DNA of 64,000 nt from Streptomyces sp. H39-S7 (lineage in GTDB: Bacteria; Actinomycetota; Actinomycetes; Streptomycetales; Streptomycetaceae): NCBI RefSeq assembly GCF_027158205.1, contig NZ_JAPVLU010000003.1:248001-312000 (forward strand), written 5' to 3'. The notes below the pieces were generated by a model. The model made no database searches. It saw only the letters and a program-made list of their open reading frames with translations, and was not told where the DNA came from. The position numbers and the translations under genes were made by a program. The number at the start of each line of letters is the position of its first letter. The stretch's first letter is position 1. This document shows positions 7,418-15,118 of the stretch, in pieces.

Positions 7418-8539
7418 TCAGGTCAGTGTCCGACCGAGGTGGGCCAAAGCTGTGGCGGTAGCGCTGAGCGGGAAGCGGGCCGCGTTGGCGAGCCCGGCGG
7501 CCCGCAGATCGTCCAGGACAGTGGAATCGGTCCGTAGGCGCTGCACGGCGGCGGCCAGCGCAGTGGGGTCGGTGAAGTCGGTGGGCAGCCCAGCCGCCCC
7601 CAGGCTCTGGTTGAGCCCGGGAACGGGCTGGAACATGACCGGCAAGCCGCATGCCTGGGCTTCGAGGGCGACCAGGCCCATGGCCTCCAGAGTGGTGGAC
7701 GGCATGAGCAGGGCGTCGTGGTCGGCGAAGGCCCGCCACAGCTCCTGCCGGTCCAGCCAGCCCAGGTACCGGACCGGGACGGCGGCGGTGCGCAGCAGTG
7801 GGGCCAATCCGCTGAACTCGTGTGCCGGTGCGGCGATGCTCAGTTCGGCGCCTGTGGTGCCGGTGAGGGTGCGCAGCAGGGTTTGGACGCCTTTCTCGGC
7901 GGTCAGCCGTCCGGCGTACAGCAGCCGCAGGACCCCGTCGGGGTCTCGGGGTGGGCGGGGTGGCGGGGTGGTGATCAGGTGGTCGGGGATGCCCCAGGGG
8001 ATCTCGGCGACCTTCGTGGTGTCGAGGGCGGGGGCGAGCTCGCGCAGGTGGTCGGCCATCGCAGCGGTCGGCACCACGATGGCGTCGGCCGCGGCGGTGG
8101 TGTTGCGCAGGACCCGTAGTTGGGTGCGGTGGGCGGCGGCGAACAGCAGGTCCGTGCCGTGCACCAGCGCGATCCGTGGATGGTGGGGAAGGGCGCGGAT
8201 CAGGGCGGGGGTCGCGCCGAACGTCAGATGCTGCAGATGCACCACCGCAACCTGATCCGGATCCAAGGCGACGGCCAGGGCCCGGCGCAGACGGTGGACG
8301 TAGGCCGTGAAGTCCGGCTCGTCCAATGCCTTGCCGCCCACGGACAGCAGTTCCAGACCGGCCGGACCGTCAGGGCGGGGGCCGGCGGGCTGGAGCATGA
8401 ACGCGCGTGCGGGGATGAGCGGGCGGGGCCCGGTGTAGAGGTCGAGGAACAGCTCCACACTGCCGCCGGGACTGCCGGCCAGCAGGTCCAGGACGGTGGC
8501 TACCACCGGCGCCGGCCGGGGCGTGCTGTCGGGGGTCAT
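7418..8539 (-). CDS. Glycosyltransferase family 4 protein
   Basis: The 373-residue GT-B fold protein has the C-terminal glycosyltransferase domain hallmarks YAGRLTAEKGV and the EX7E-like stretch TTLEAMGLVALEAQACGLPV. The N-terminal half contains acceptor-domain phrases such as HLQHLTFG and IALVHGTD. It starts within the stop codon of the upstream dCTP-deaminase-like gene (ATGA overlap), making it the fifth coupled gene of the enolpyruvyl-transferase operon. This predicts sugar transfer to the operon's product. Donor and acceptor cannot be deduced. Confidence 0.85.
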   Translation of the reverse strand: MTPDSTPRPAPVVATVLDLLAGSPGGSVELFLDLYTGPRPLIPARAFMLQPAGPRPDGPAGLELLSVGGKALDEPDFTAYVHRLRRALAVALDPDQVAVVHLQHLTFGATPALIRALPHHPRIALVHGTDLLFAAAHRTQLRVLRNTTAAADAIVVPTAAMADHLRELAPALDTTKVAEIPWGIPDHLITTPPPRPPRDPDGVLRLLYAGRLTAEKGVQTLLRTLTGTTGAELSIAAPAHEFSGLAPLLRTAAVPVRYLGWLDRQELWRAFADHDALLMPSTTLEAMGLVALEAQACGLPVMFQPVPGLNQSLGAAGLPTDFTDPTALAAAVQRLRTDSTVLDDLRAAGLANAARFPLSATATALAHLGRTLT

Positions 8540-9072
8540 CGGGGACCGCCGGGCAGTTCCTCATACAGCCGGGAGGTGTCGATGCCCTCGCTGTGCGTGT
8601 ATTTCAGCCCGTGCCGCTGGTAGCTGGCCGGGGCCCCGTAGGTGCGCAGGAAGACCAGCTTCCCGAACGTCATCCCCGGATAGACCCGCACGGCTTTGGC
8701 GGCGCGAATCTCCAGCGTCCAGCGGATCGCGTGCCCGGCATGCCCCAGCGGCGCGGAGACGTGCACCCAGATGCCAAGGGTGCCGGTAGTGCGGTCCCCG
8801 TTGAGGAGTTGGGCGTACCGGTCGGAGCCGGTGTGCTCCAGGGTGTGGCCGAGATACAGGATTCCGGGCTCGAGGACGAACCCGTTGCAGGGCAGGGTGA
8901 TTTCGGTGAAGGCAGTGGGCGCGGCGGCGTCGAGGTCGGTTTCGCAGATCCGGATCCGGTGCCCGAGGCGCCAGTCGTAGGCGTTCGGCGAGAGCCGGGC
9001 CGGGTCGTAGGGGTCGATGGTGAGGTCGCCCGCGGTGCGGGCGGCGGCGATGGCGGGGCCGGTCAGGATCAT
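8536..9072 (-). CDS. dCTP deaminase/dUTPase-family protein, copy with degenerate motif 2
   Basis: This 178-residue protein has the dCTP deaminase/dUTPase trimeric fold pattern. It starts MILTGPAI and contains the phrases LEPGILYLGHTLE and VYPGMTFGKLVF. The family's catalytic glutamate is conserved as E121 (WTLEI). Motif 2, usually R/K-S-S-x-x-R-L-G, has become DRTTGTLG (93-100), which removes the second arginine. It is translationally coupled on both sides and paired with a paralogue that has the reverse pattern. A nucleotide-modifying role in a pathway is more likely than housekeeping dCTP deamination. Confidence 0.78.
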   Translation of the reverse strand: MILTGPAIAAARTAGDLTIDPYDPARLSPNAYDWRLGHRIRICETDLDAAAPTAFTEITLPCNGFVLEPGILYLGHTLEHTGSDRYAQLLNGDRTTGTLGIWVHVSAPLGHAGHAIRWTLEIRAAKAVRVYPGMTFGKLVFLRTYGAPASYQRHGLKYTHSEGIDTSRLYEELPGGPR

Positions 9073-9608
9073 GACGCGACCACTCCCAGGGTGCGGTCGT
9101 CACGCCAGGCTCGGGAGGGCTGCGGGCCGACCGCGTCCTGGTACTTGCCGTCGTAGAGGTCGACGGGGCCGGCGGCGACGAAGAACATGATCTGCCCGAT
9201 CTTCATGCCCGCATACACGCGCAACCGGCGCACCGGGGTGAGCATCAGGGTCCACTGCCCGAAAAAGCCCAGGTCGCCGATGGGGGCGGTGATCTCGACG
9301 AACAACCCGAGCCGGCCGACGGAGGAGCGGCCGAACAGCAGCGGCACGAAGGTGTCGGAGCCGACCTGTTCCAGGGTGTGGCCCAGGTAGAGCTGGCCGG
9401 GCTGCAGCACGAACCCGCCGTCGGTGATGTCGTGAGCGCGGGTCGGGTTGGGGCGGTGGGCGTCCAGGACCGGTTCGGTATAGGTCAGCAGGGTGGGCCC
9501 GAGGCGGATGTTGTAGCTGTTGGGGTTGACCTGGGCGGGCTCGAACGGGGCAATGCGCAGGCGCCCGTCGTGAGTGGCGGCGGTGATCTCCGGGCCGGTG
9601 AGGATCAT
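9069..9608 (-). CDS. dCTP deaminase/dUTPase-family protein, copy lacking the catalytic Glu
   Basis: This 179-residue paralogue of the neighbouring gene keeps an excellent motif 2 (GRSSVGRLGL, 93-102) and a C-terminal KYQ-type element. At the position of the general-base glutamate it has Met122 (WTLML). Active sites of this family form between subunits of a trimer, so this copy and its neighbour could supply complementary halves of a heteromeric site. Alternatively it is a nucleotide-binding regulatory subunit. The start overlaps the phosphatase stop by 4 bp. Confidence 0.78.
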   Translation of the reverse strand: MILTGPEITAATHDGRLRIAPFEPAQVNPNSYNIRLGPTLLTYTEPVLDAHRPNPTRAHDITDGGFVLQPGQLYLGHTLEQVGSDTFVPLLFGRSSVGRLGLFVEITAPIGDLGFFGQWTLMLTPVRRLRVYAGMKIGQIMFFVAAGPVDLYDGKYQDAVGPQPSRAWRDDRTLGVVAS

Positions 9609-10840
9609 CGCGTGGCTCCCTGGTCGAGTTCGAGCGGTTCGGTGGTCAGGACGTGGCGGACCGCGTGGCCCAGGCGGACGCCGGCGCTGCGGCCAGGTGC
9701 GCCCAGGTAGCTGTCGGCCAGGTATCGGGTCGTCAGGACCGTGTGGATCTGGCCCGGGAGCGGGTCGGGGGCGGTGGCCAGCGGTCCCGCGTGAGCGGTG
9801 AGGTGAGCCAGCAGACCGGGCACATCACCGGCGAGGAACGGAGGGACGGGGGCGTGGACAAGCTCGCCTGCGAACGGCTCGAGGGCCATCAGGTCCCCCA
9901 GCGTCAGCACCTCGCCGAGGGAGGTAGCCCGCAGCGCGGTCTCGTTCAGGATCACCGCGTCGACCCCCAGCCCGGCCTGTAATCGGGCGGCGGTCGCCGC
10001 GGCCAGGGGCCGGCGGTCCACGCCGCTGCCGCGCCAGCGCTGGGTGATAGGTCCAAGGGGTGCTGCCAGGCGCCGGCGCAACCGGTCGATCTCCCTCACG
10101 GGCGCGGTCAAGCCCGGGGGGATGCTGGTGGTCGGGGCGAACAGGTGGGTGTGGGCGGCCCAGCCCGCTCCCACCGGCTCGGCGGTCGCATACCCCAGGC
10201 CCAGTTCACGGCCTTTGACGACCAGGGTGTCCCCGACGGCCTGCGGGGCGTAGTGCTCGCTGTGGCAGTGCCCGGCGAAGATCACGTCCAGGAACGGGCA
10301 GGCTCGGGCGAGTTCGAGATCGTGGGCGAAGCCGGAGTGGGATAGCAGCATCCAGGCGTCGACCTCGTGCTGGTGGGCCAGGAACAGCTCGGCCAGGGCG
10401 CGGGCCGGGTCGATGACGCGGTCCCCGGCGCGCTGGTGAGCGGGAATCGCATCGAAGGCCTGCACCCCCAGCACCGCGGTGATCGCCACGGTGCGGCCGC
10501 CGATCCGGGCCCGGTGCAGGGGGCGGAACAGCAGGTCGCCGGTGCGGTCGTGAACGACGTTCGCACACACCGTGAGCGCTTGCAGTTCGGGTTCGCGGTG
10601 GTGGGGCCAGCCGTGGTTGCCCGGCGCGATCACGTCGTACAACGACAAGAGGATCTGGCGCTCGGTGGCACCGGCGCCGAGGCGGTAGTAGCCAGTGCCT
10701 TCGAAGAAGTCCCCGCAGTCCACCACCAGGCAATCGGCACGGGCAGCGTGCAGGTGGGCGAGGAGCGGGCGGGCGTTGTCGAGGGCGGAGTGCACGTCGG
10801 TGGTGGCCACGATCCGCGCCAGCGGCCGGGTGCCGGTCAT
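9605..10840 (-). CDS. Metallophosphatase, 5'-nucleotidase-like
   Basis: The 411-residue protein has a calcineurin-like N-terminal domain with metal-binding motifs DVH (D15, H17), GDFFEG (D44), GNHGW and GHCHSEH, followed by a C-terminal domain like that of UshA/5'-nucleotidases. It lacks a signal peptide, so it should act on a cytoplasmic phosphate ester, possibly a nucleotide. Start and stop overlap the neighbours by 4 bp each. A TTA leucine codon occurs at 9980-9982 (minus strand, within AARLQAG), which predicts dependence on the bldA tRNA. Confidence 0.85.
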   Translation of the reverse strand: MTGTRPLARIVATTDVHSALDNARPLLAHLHAARADCLVVDCGDFFEGTGYYRLGAGATERQILLSLYDVIAPGNHGWPHHREPELQALTVCANVVHDRTGDLLFRPLHRARIGGRTVAITAVLGVQAFDAIPAHQRAGDRVIDPARALAELFLAHQHEVDAWMLLSHSGFAHDLELARACPFLDVIFAGHCHSEHYAPQAVGDTLVVKGRELGLGYATAEPVGAGWAAHTHLFAPTTSIPPGLTAPVREIDRLRRRLAAPLGPITQRWRGSGVDRRPLAAATAARLQAGLGVDAVILNETALRATSLGEVLTLGDLMALEPFAGELVHAPVPPFLAGDVPGLLAHLTAHAGPLATAPDPLPGQIHTVLTTRYLADSYLGAPGRSAGVRLGHAVRHVLTTEPLELDQGATR

Positions 10841-12168
10841 CGGGGCACCTCGGTGATGTCGGCGCCCAGCGCCCGCAGTTTGGCCGGCAGGTCCGCGTGG
10901 CCGCGTCGCAGTTGCTCCAGCCCGGTCACCGTGGTGGTGCCGTCGGCGGTGAGAGCGGCGAGCAGTAGGGCGGACCCGGTGCGGATATCGGTGGCCCGCA
11001 CCGTCGCGCCCGTCAGGCGCTGGGGTCCGGCCAGCCGGCACTGGGTAGGCGAGAGCGCGTCGATACGGGCCCCGAGCAGGCCGAGCTGGGGCAGCAGGTT
11101 GTGGTGGCGGCCGGGGTTGATGGCGTCGGCGAACAGGTGCGTGCCGGGCATGCCCAGGGCCAGGGTGAGCAGTGCGGGCTCGAAGTCGGCGTCGACCCCG
11201 TCGGGGGCCAGGGAGGCGGCGATGCGCAGCGGGCGCCCGGTCAGCTGGGGCGCGTCCGCGCGGACGGTAACCGCGTCGGGTTCGGCGGTGGCCGGTATCC
11301 CCAGCCAGGTCAGGGCCTCCACTACGGCGGTGACGTCGCGGCCGTCGATCCCTTCGATGCGGCCGCTGCCGCCGGTGGCGGCCACCGCGCACGCCAGGGT
11401 TCCCGCCTCGATCTTGTCGCCGGGCACCGTGAGAGTGACCGCCTCGGCCTGCGAGTGGGCTGCCGGTTCCAGGACGACCCGGTCCTCGCCGATCTCCACC
11501 GCCCACCCGGCGCCACTGAGCGCATCGAGGACGGCCAGCACCTCCGGGCACAGGCTCGGGTTGCCCAGTCGCAGCCGCACCCCGCCCGCCACCGCGCGCA
11601 ACAGCGCGGCCGCCGTGGCGCCGCGTGAGCGGAATGGCAGTGTCAGGGACACCGCGGCGCGCGGGTTGCTGGTCGCGGTGACGGTGTAGTGGGTGTCGGT
11701 CAGGGCGACGGTGTCGCCGAAGACCCGGTACACGGCGAAGTGCACGTCCATGCCGCGGTCCCCGACCGGGCAGCCGCCCGGCCACGGCAGCACCGCCTGC
11801 CCGCACGCCGCCAACAGAGCGGGCACCAGGTAGTACGAGGCCCGCAGCCGCCCTGCCCCGGGCAGGTCCGGGACGGGGATGGTGGCGGTGGCGGTGGCGG
11901 TGGCGGGCAGGACGATGACGGTGGCCGGGTCGGTGACCGGCCGGGCGATGCGCACCCCGCACGACTGCAGGAGCGTGAGCAGGCCCTGGACATCGGTGCT
12001 GGCGGGGACATTGCTCAGGTGCACGGTCCGGCGCATCGTGGCGGCGGTTGCCAGCAGCGGCAGGGCGGCGTTCTTCGAACCGTCCACCCGCACCGTGCCG
12101 GCCAGCGGCGGGCCAGGGCGGACAGTGACGGCATCGAGGCCCGTTAACGGGGCGGGGACGCAGGTCAT
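10837..12168 (-). CDS. MurA-like enolpyruvyl transferase (UDP-GlcNAc 1-carboxyvinyltransferase family)
   Basis: The 443-residue EPT-family enzyme has MurA-type residues: K32-N33 (DGSKNAALPLLA), R109 (RLRAS), the catalytic loop cysteine C133 (PGGCPVGDRGMD), an aspartate in DADFEP and the arginine in TDIRTGSA. It would transfer enolpyruvate from PEP to a hydroxyl of a nucleotide-linked substrate. Family members in nikkomycin/polyoxin-type clusters act on UMP instead of UDP-GlcNAc. AGGAG at 12,176-12,180 supports ATG 12,168. Codon 8 is TTA (12,145-12,147), typical of bldA-controlled genes. Isolation from cell-wall genes argues for specialised metabolism. Confidence 0.85.
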   Translation of the reverse strand: MTCVPAPLTGLDAVTVRPGPPLAGTVRVDGSKNAALPLLATAATMRRTVHLSNVPASTDVQGLLTLLQSCGVRIARPVTDPATVIVLPATATATATIPVPDLPGAGRLRASYYLVPALLAACGQAVLPWPGGCPVGDRGMDVHFAVYRVFGDTVALTDTHYTVTATSNPRAAVSLTLPFRSRGATAAALLRAVAGGVRLRLGNPSLCPEVLAVLDALSGAGWAVEIGEDRVVLEPAAHSQAEAVTLTVPGDKIEAGTLACAVAATGGSGRIEGIDGRDVTAVVEALTWLGIPATAEPDAVTVRADAPQLTGRPLRIAASLAPDGVDADFEPALLTLALGMPGTHLFADAINPGRHHNLLPQLGLLGARIDALSPTQCRLAGPQRLTGATVRATDIRTGSALLLAALTADGTTTVTGLEQLRRGHADLPAKLRALGADITEVPR

Positions 12169-12190
12169 CACAGAGCTCCTCGAGGGGTGG

Positions 12191-12670
12191 TCAGGCAGCG
12201 GGGCAGGGAAGGGTGCAGCTGATCTGCTTGCCCAGCGGGGTCCGCTGGACGGTCCAGCCCGGAGCGAGGGCGTCCACGATCCACAGGCCCCGCCCGGACT
12301 CGGCCTGCGCGTTGTCCGGTAAGGCGCCCGTCCGGGCTGGGGCGCGGTCATCCAATGGGTCGTGGACCCGCACGTGCACGTTGTGCTCGCTTCGGCGGAC
12401 GGTGACGACCACCGGCGCCCACGGCCCGCACAGGGCCGCGGCATTGCCGACGAGTTCCGAGGCCACCAACTGGGCATCCGAAGCCACCTGTTCGTCGTGA
12501 CAGGTGGCGGTGACGGACTGAAAGACCTGGGCGCGCATGCGCCGCAGATGCTCGGGGCTGGTCGCCATGTGGAGAACGAAGCCGCCGGGACGCGGCAGGA
12601 GGTAGTACCCGCACGCGGCGGGCGAAGGCGGTGATGCGTGCGGCCCGGGATGGGCGGCGCTGTGGTGCAT
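12191..12670 (-). CDS. HATPase-type ATP-binding regulatory protein (anti-sigma-factor kinase-like)
   Basis: The 159-residue protein has a single GHKL/HATPase_c_2 domain as in SpoIIAB/RsbW-like Streptomyces regulators. The N box is ASELVGNAAAL and the G1 box SGRGLWIVDAL. The start is ATG 12,670 with GGGGAG about eight bases upstream. A TTA codon lies at 12,320-12,322. The gene is 22 bp upstream of the MurA-like gene on the same strand and is divergent from an XRE/DUF397 pair. ATPase, XRE and DUF397 genes together form a recurrent Streptomyces regulatory set, which suggests pathway control. Confidence 0.8.
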   Translation of the reverse strand: MHHSAAHPGPHASPPSPAACGYYLLPRPGGFVLHMATSPEHLRRMRAQVFQSVTATCHDEQVASDAQLVASELVGNAAALCGPWAPVVVTVRRSEHNVHVRVHDPLDDRAPARTGALPDNAQAESGRGLWIVDALAPGWTVQRTPLGKQISCTLPCPAA

Positions 12671-12874
12671 GTGGTGTGCTCCCCAGTCGAAAGCACGCCC
12701 CCAGGTCAATCGAGATGATCCGGTCCCGGGGGTCGTGCAGCGGGTCGGCAGGCACATCGGCGGCCGCGGTGAGGTTCGCGGGGGCCGGTGCACGGCAGCA
12801 GCACAGGAACACGATCAGCCAGTGGGCCGTTACGCGCCGCTACCGTGAGCCAGCATGCCCCCACCAAACTCGAT

Positions 12875-12889
12875 TGGGCAATATGCCCA
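12875..12889. promoter_or_regulatory. Palindrome TGGGCA-ATA-TGCCCA upstream of XRE gene
   Basis: The perfect 6-bp dyad with a 3-bp centre is in the divergent intergenic region between the HATPase and XRE genes, 20 bp before the proposed -35 box. It is a candidate operator for the XRE or DUF397 regulators. I see no second copy nearby. Confidence 0.4.
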
Positions 12890-12909
12890 GCGAAATTTCC
12901 TCAGATCGG

Positions 12910-12938
12910 TTGTCCCGGCTCGTTCGGCGGGTCACACT
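12910..12938 (+). promoter_or_regulatory. Promoter for a leaderless XRE-regulator transcript
   Basis: TTGTCC (12,910-12,915) and CACACT (12,933-12,938) are separated by 17 bp. The predicted start of transcription falls on or next to the ATG at 12,945, and no ribosome-binding site precedes that ATG. This fits leaderless translation, common in Streptomyces regulators. Confidence 0.5.
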
Positions 12939-12944
12939 GACACC

Positions 12945-13817
12945 ATGGCGTGGAAGAGGAATCCGGCACCGCAGTCCGTGTACCGCCGTCAGCTCTCGTC
13001 CCGGCTACGGGAGTTGAGAGACCAGGCGGCTCTGACGCTGACCGAGGTGGCCAAGACGGTCGAGGTCAACCAGGGCTCGCTGAGCCGCATCGAGACCGGC
13101 GAGCGGGGCACCACCCCGGTCCTGGTCAAAGCACTCCTGGACGCCTACGGCGTCAGCGACGCCGAGACGCGCGAGGACATCTTGGACCTGGTGCGCGCCG
13201 ACCAGGCGCAGAGCAAGCCGTGGTGGCGCAAGTACTCGGCCGTCATCAACACCACCCAGTACGGCGGCTACCTCGCGCTGGAATCCAGCGCCAACACCTT
13301 CCGCAACTACGAACCCCAGCTGGTGCCCGGCCTGCTGCAGACCGGCGACTACGCCCGCGAGGTCATCACCGCGATGCGCGTCGACCTCGACGCCAAGCAG
13401 ATCGAGGCCCTGGTCACCGTACGGCTGGGACGCCAGGCGATCCTCGAGGGCGAAGGCGCCCCGAAGCTGTGGGCGGTGATCGACGAGGCAGCCCTACGAC
13501 GCATCGCCGGCTCCCCGGCGGTGCTCAAGGGCCAGCTCGAGCACCTGCTCACCCTCGCGAAGCGCCCCAACATCACCGTGCAGCTGCTGGAGTTCGCGGC
13601 GGGGTTCCATCCGGGGCTGTACGGGTCGTTCATGCTCATGGGCTTTCCCGAGCCCAATCCGGACGTGGTGTGGGTAGAGAATCTGACCAACTCGGTGTAC
13701 TTCGACAGCTCCGCGGACGTGGAGCGGTACACCGAGGTGTTCGATCACCTGCGGGCCCGTGCGCTGGGTCCGCCGGAGACCCGTGCCCGTCTGAGCACCA
13801 TGATCAAGGAGTTGTGA
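12945..13817 (+). CDS. XRE-family HTH regulator with DUF5753 sensor-like domain
   Basis: The 290-residue protein has an N-terminal helix-turn-helix (about 15-70, LTLTEVAKTVEVNQGSLSRIE) and a C-terminal DUF5753 domain (about 95-285; it contains FRNYEPQLVPGLLQTGDYAR). This architecture is abundant in Streptomyces and is nearly always paired with a DUF397 protein. ATG 12,945 is chosen because it begins just before the HTH and follows a plausible leaderless promoter; an upstream extension reads as non-coding. The DUF397 partner starts at the next base after its stop. Confidence 0.88.
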   Translation: MAWKRNPAPQSVYRRQLSSRLRELRDQAALTLTEVAKTVEVNQGSLSRIETGERGTTPVLVKALLDAYGVSDAETREDILDLVRADQAQSKPWWRKYSAVINTTQYGGYLALESSANTFRNYEPQLVPGLLQTGDYAREVITAMRVDLDAKQIEALVTVRLGRQAILEGEGAPKLWAVIDEAALRRIAGSPAVLKGQLEHLLTLAKRPNITVQLLEFAAGFHPGLYGSFMLMGFPEPNPDVVWVENLTNSVYFDSSADVERYTEVFDHLRARALGPPETRARLSTMIKEL

Positions 13818-14048
13818 GTGAGCACCGCCAAGCCCCACCCCGACGAACTGGACTACTCCGCTGTGACCTGGGAGAAGAGCCCGTTCAGCGGGGGCAACGA
13901 CAACTGCGTGGAACTCGGCGTCATCGGCGACCTGATCGCCCTGCGCGACTCCAAGCGGCCCGAGCAGACCCCGCACCTGTACACCAGGGGCGAGATCGCC
14001 GCCCTGATCGCGGGCGCCAAGGCCGGCGCCTTCGACCACCTCGGGTAA
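13818..14048 (+). CDS. DUF397 domain-containing protein
   Basis: This 76-residue DUF397 protein has the hallmark pattern TWEKSPFSGGNDNCVEL followed by IALRDSK. DUF397 proteins are thought to be small partners of the XRE/DUF5753 regulators. The GTG start immediately follows the regulator's TGA, so the two are co-translated. A strong hairpin lies 47 bp downstream and closes the transcript. Confidence 0.85.
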   Translation: MSTAKPHPDELDYSAVTWEKSPFSGGNDNCVELGVIGDLIALRDSKRPEQTPHLYTRGEIAALIAGAKAGAFDHLG

Positions 14049-14095
14049 CCCACCCGCCGCCACCGGCCGCAATCGCGGCAACCGGCGGGTGACAG

Positions 14096-14136
14096 GCGAC
14101 GGTTCGGCCTCAGGGTTAGTGAGGCCGAACCGTCGC
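14096..14136. terminator. 17-bp perfect hairpin after the XRE-DUF397 pair
   Basis: The arms 14,096-14,112 and 14,120-14,136 are perfectly complementary with a 7-base loop. There is no clear T-run, as is common in Streptomyces. A weaker hairpin (ACCCGCCG/CGGCGGGT, about 14,052-14,090) precedes it. It probably terminates the 12,945-14,048 transcript. Confidence 0.75.
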
Positions 14137-14472
14137 GGTCATCGTGCCAGAGAGCACCGACACCACCGCCACAGTGCCAAGAGCTGCACGGAGGACGCCG
14201 TGAATCCCACGCACCGCACCGGGCGCCCCTTGTGCACTCCATCGGTGCACCGGCTGCACGTGCGCTGGGCGCCGAGAAGTTACGGTGCGTGCCACCTCAT
14301 CGTGTCCCTGGTCCCCGACCAGGAAACCTCACTGACCAACGACGTTCGAACCGCGTCGGCCGCATTGCCTCGGGAGGTGCGATGGCATCTTTTCACTCGC
14401 GCAGGTGACTCTGCACGTCAGGGATTGGCATTGTGCACTTCGGGGCCACTAGGGTCACGCATTGTGCGCTCC
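14137..14472. other. 336-bp intergenic stretch with three TTGTGCRCT motifs
   Basis: I see no convincing gene here. The nonamer TTGTGCRCT occurs at 14,230-14,238, 14,431-14,439 and 14,462-14,470; the last two copies are 31 bp apart and just upstream of the next gene. A frame in phase with that gene is open from GTG 14,200, which has a GGAGG, but its third positions look non-coding. A possible promoter is TTGGCA (14,425-14,430) with TAGGGT (14,450-14,455), although the 19-bp spacing is long. Confidence 0.45.
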
Positions 14473-15105
14473 ATGACTTCCTGGGCCGACGCCCTGGCAC
14501 TGCATTCTCCCGGCGAACTCCTTCTCCTTTTACGGGAAAAGAGGATTCAGGCCGAGGAAAGTGTTCACGCATACGGCCAGATGATTACCACACTGGAAGG
14601 CATCGTCGGCAGCGACGAGTTGTGGCACACGGTCACGATCCCCGACCAGGCGACGTCCGGCCCCGACCCCACCGAGCCACCCCCCGCCGGCCCGCATCCC
14701 GCCGACGGCCCCGCCGCGGAATCGACTGCGGACACCGAGGGCGAAAGTGGCGGGGCTGAGGATCTGGCCGACCAGGCCGAGGAGATGTTCTCTGGCTTCG
14801 ACGACGCGGGGTTCGTCCCGCCGCAGCGGGCCGAACCGGCCGACCAGCCGCCACCCGCCACGAGGCGGCCGCCGCGCCGGGACCGGATCCTGGCGGTGGT
14901 GACGCCGACCCCGCTCAAGTGGTTCTCCTCCCAGGACCTGGCCGCTGCGATCGATGCCGGCTCCTACCGCAATCTGCGCGGGGTACTGAGCGAGATGGTG
15001 CGCGGCGGGGTGCTCCTCAAGAGCAAGAAGGCCGGCCAGAGGAACGTCTACTACCGTCTCGCGCCCGTAGTCGCCGGCGCGGAGGAAACGGTGGTCGGGG
15101 GGTAG
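14473..15105 (+). CDS. Hypothetical protein with C-terminal winged-helix-like domain; TTA codon
   Basis: The 210-residue protein has no recognised family. The N-terminus is helical (1-45), the centre (about 55-135) is Pro/Ala/acidic-rich and probably disordered, and the last 70 residues look like a winged helix (FSSQDLAAAIDAGSYRNLRGVLSEMVRGGVLLK). A regulatory or DNA-binding role is inferred. The ATG at 14,473 gives normal codon bias; GTG 14,200 with a good ribosome-binding site is an alternative adding 91 residues. Codon 20 is TTA (14,530-14,532), so bldA-dependent expression is expected. A hairpin follows the stop. Confidence 0.6.
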   Translation: MTSWADALALHSPGELLLLLREKRIQAEESVHAYGQMITTLEGIVGSDELWHTVTIPDQATSGPDPTEPPPAGPHPADGPAAESTADTEGESGGAEDLADQAEEMFSGFDDAGFVPPQRAEPADQPPPATRRPPRRDRILAVVTPTPLKWFSSQDLAAAIDAGSYRNLRGVLSEMVRGGVLLKSKKAGQRNVYYRLAPVVAGAEETVVGG

Positions 15106-15118
15106 CGCCCAAAAAGCA

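Noticed and set aside
14200..14472. N-terminal extension of the winged-helix-like gene from GTG 14,200
   Set aside because: The ribosome-binding site is good, but third codon positions and composition look non-coding and repeats cross the region; kept only as an alternative start.
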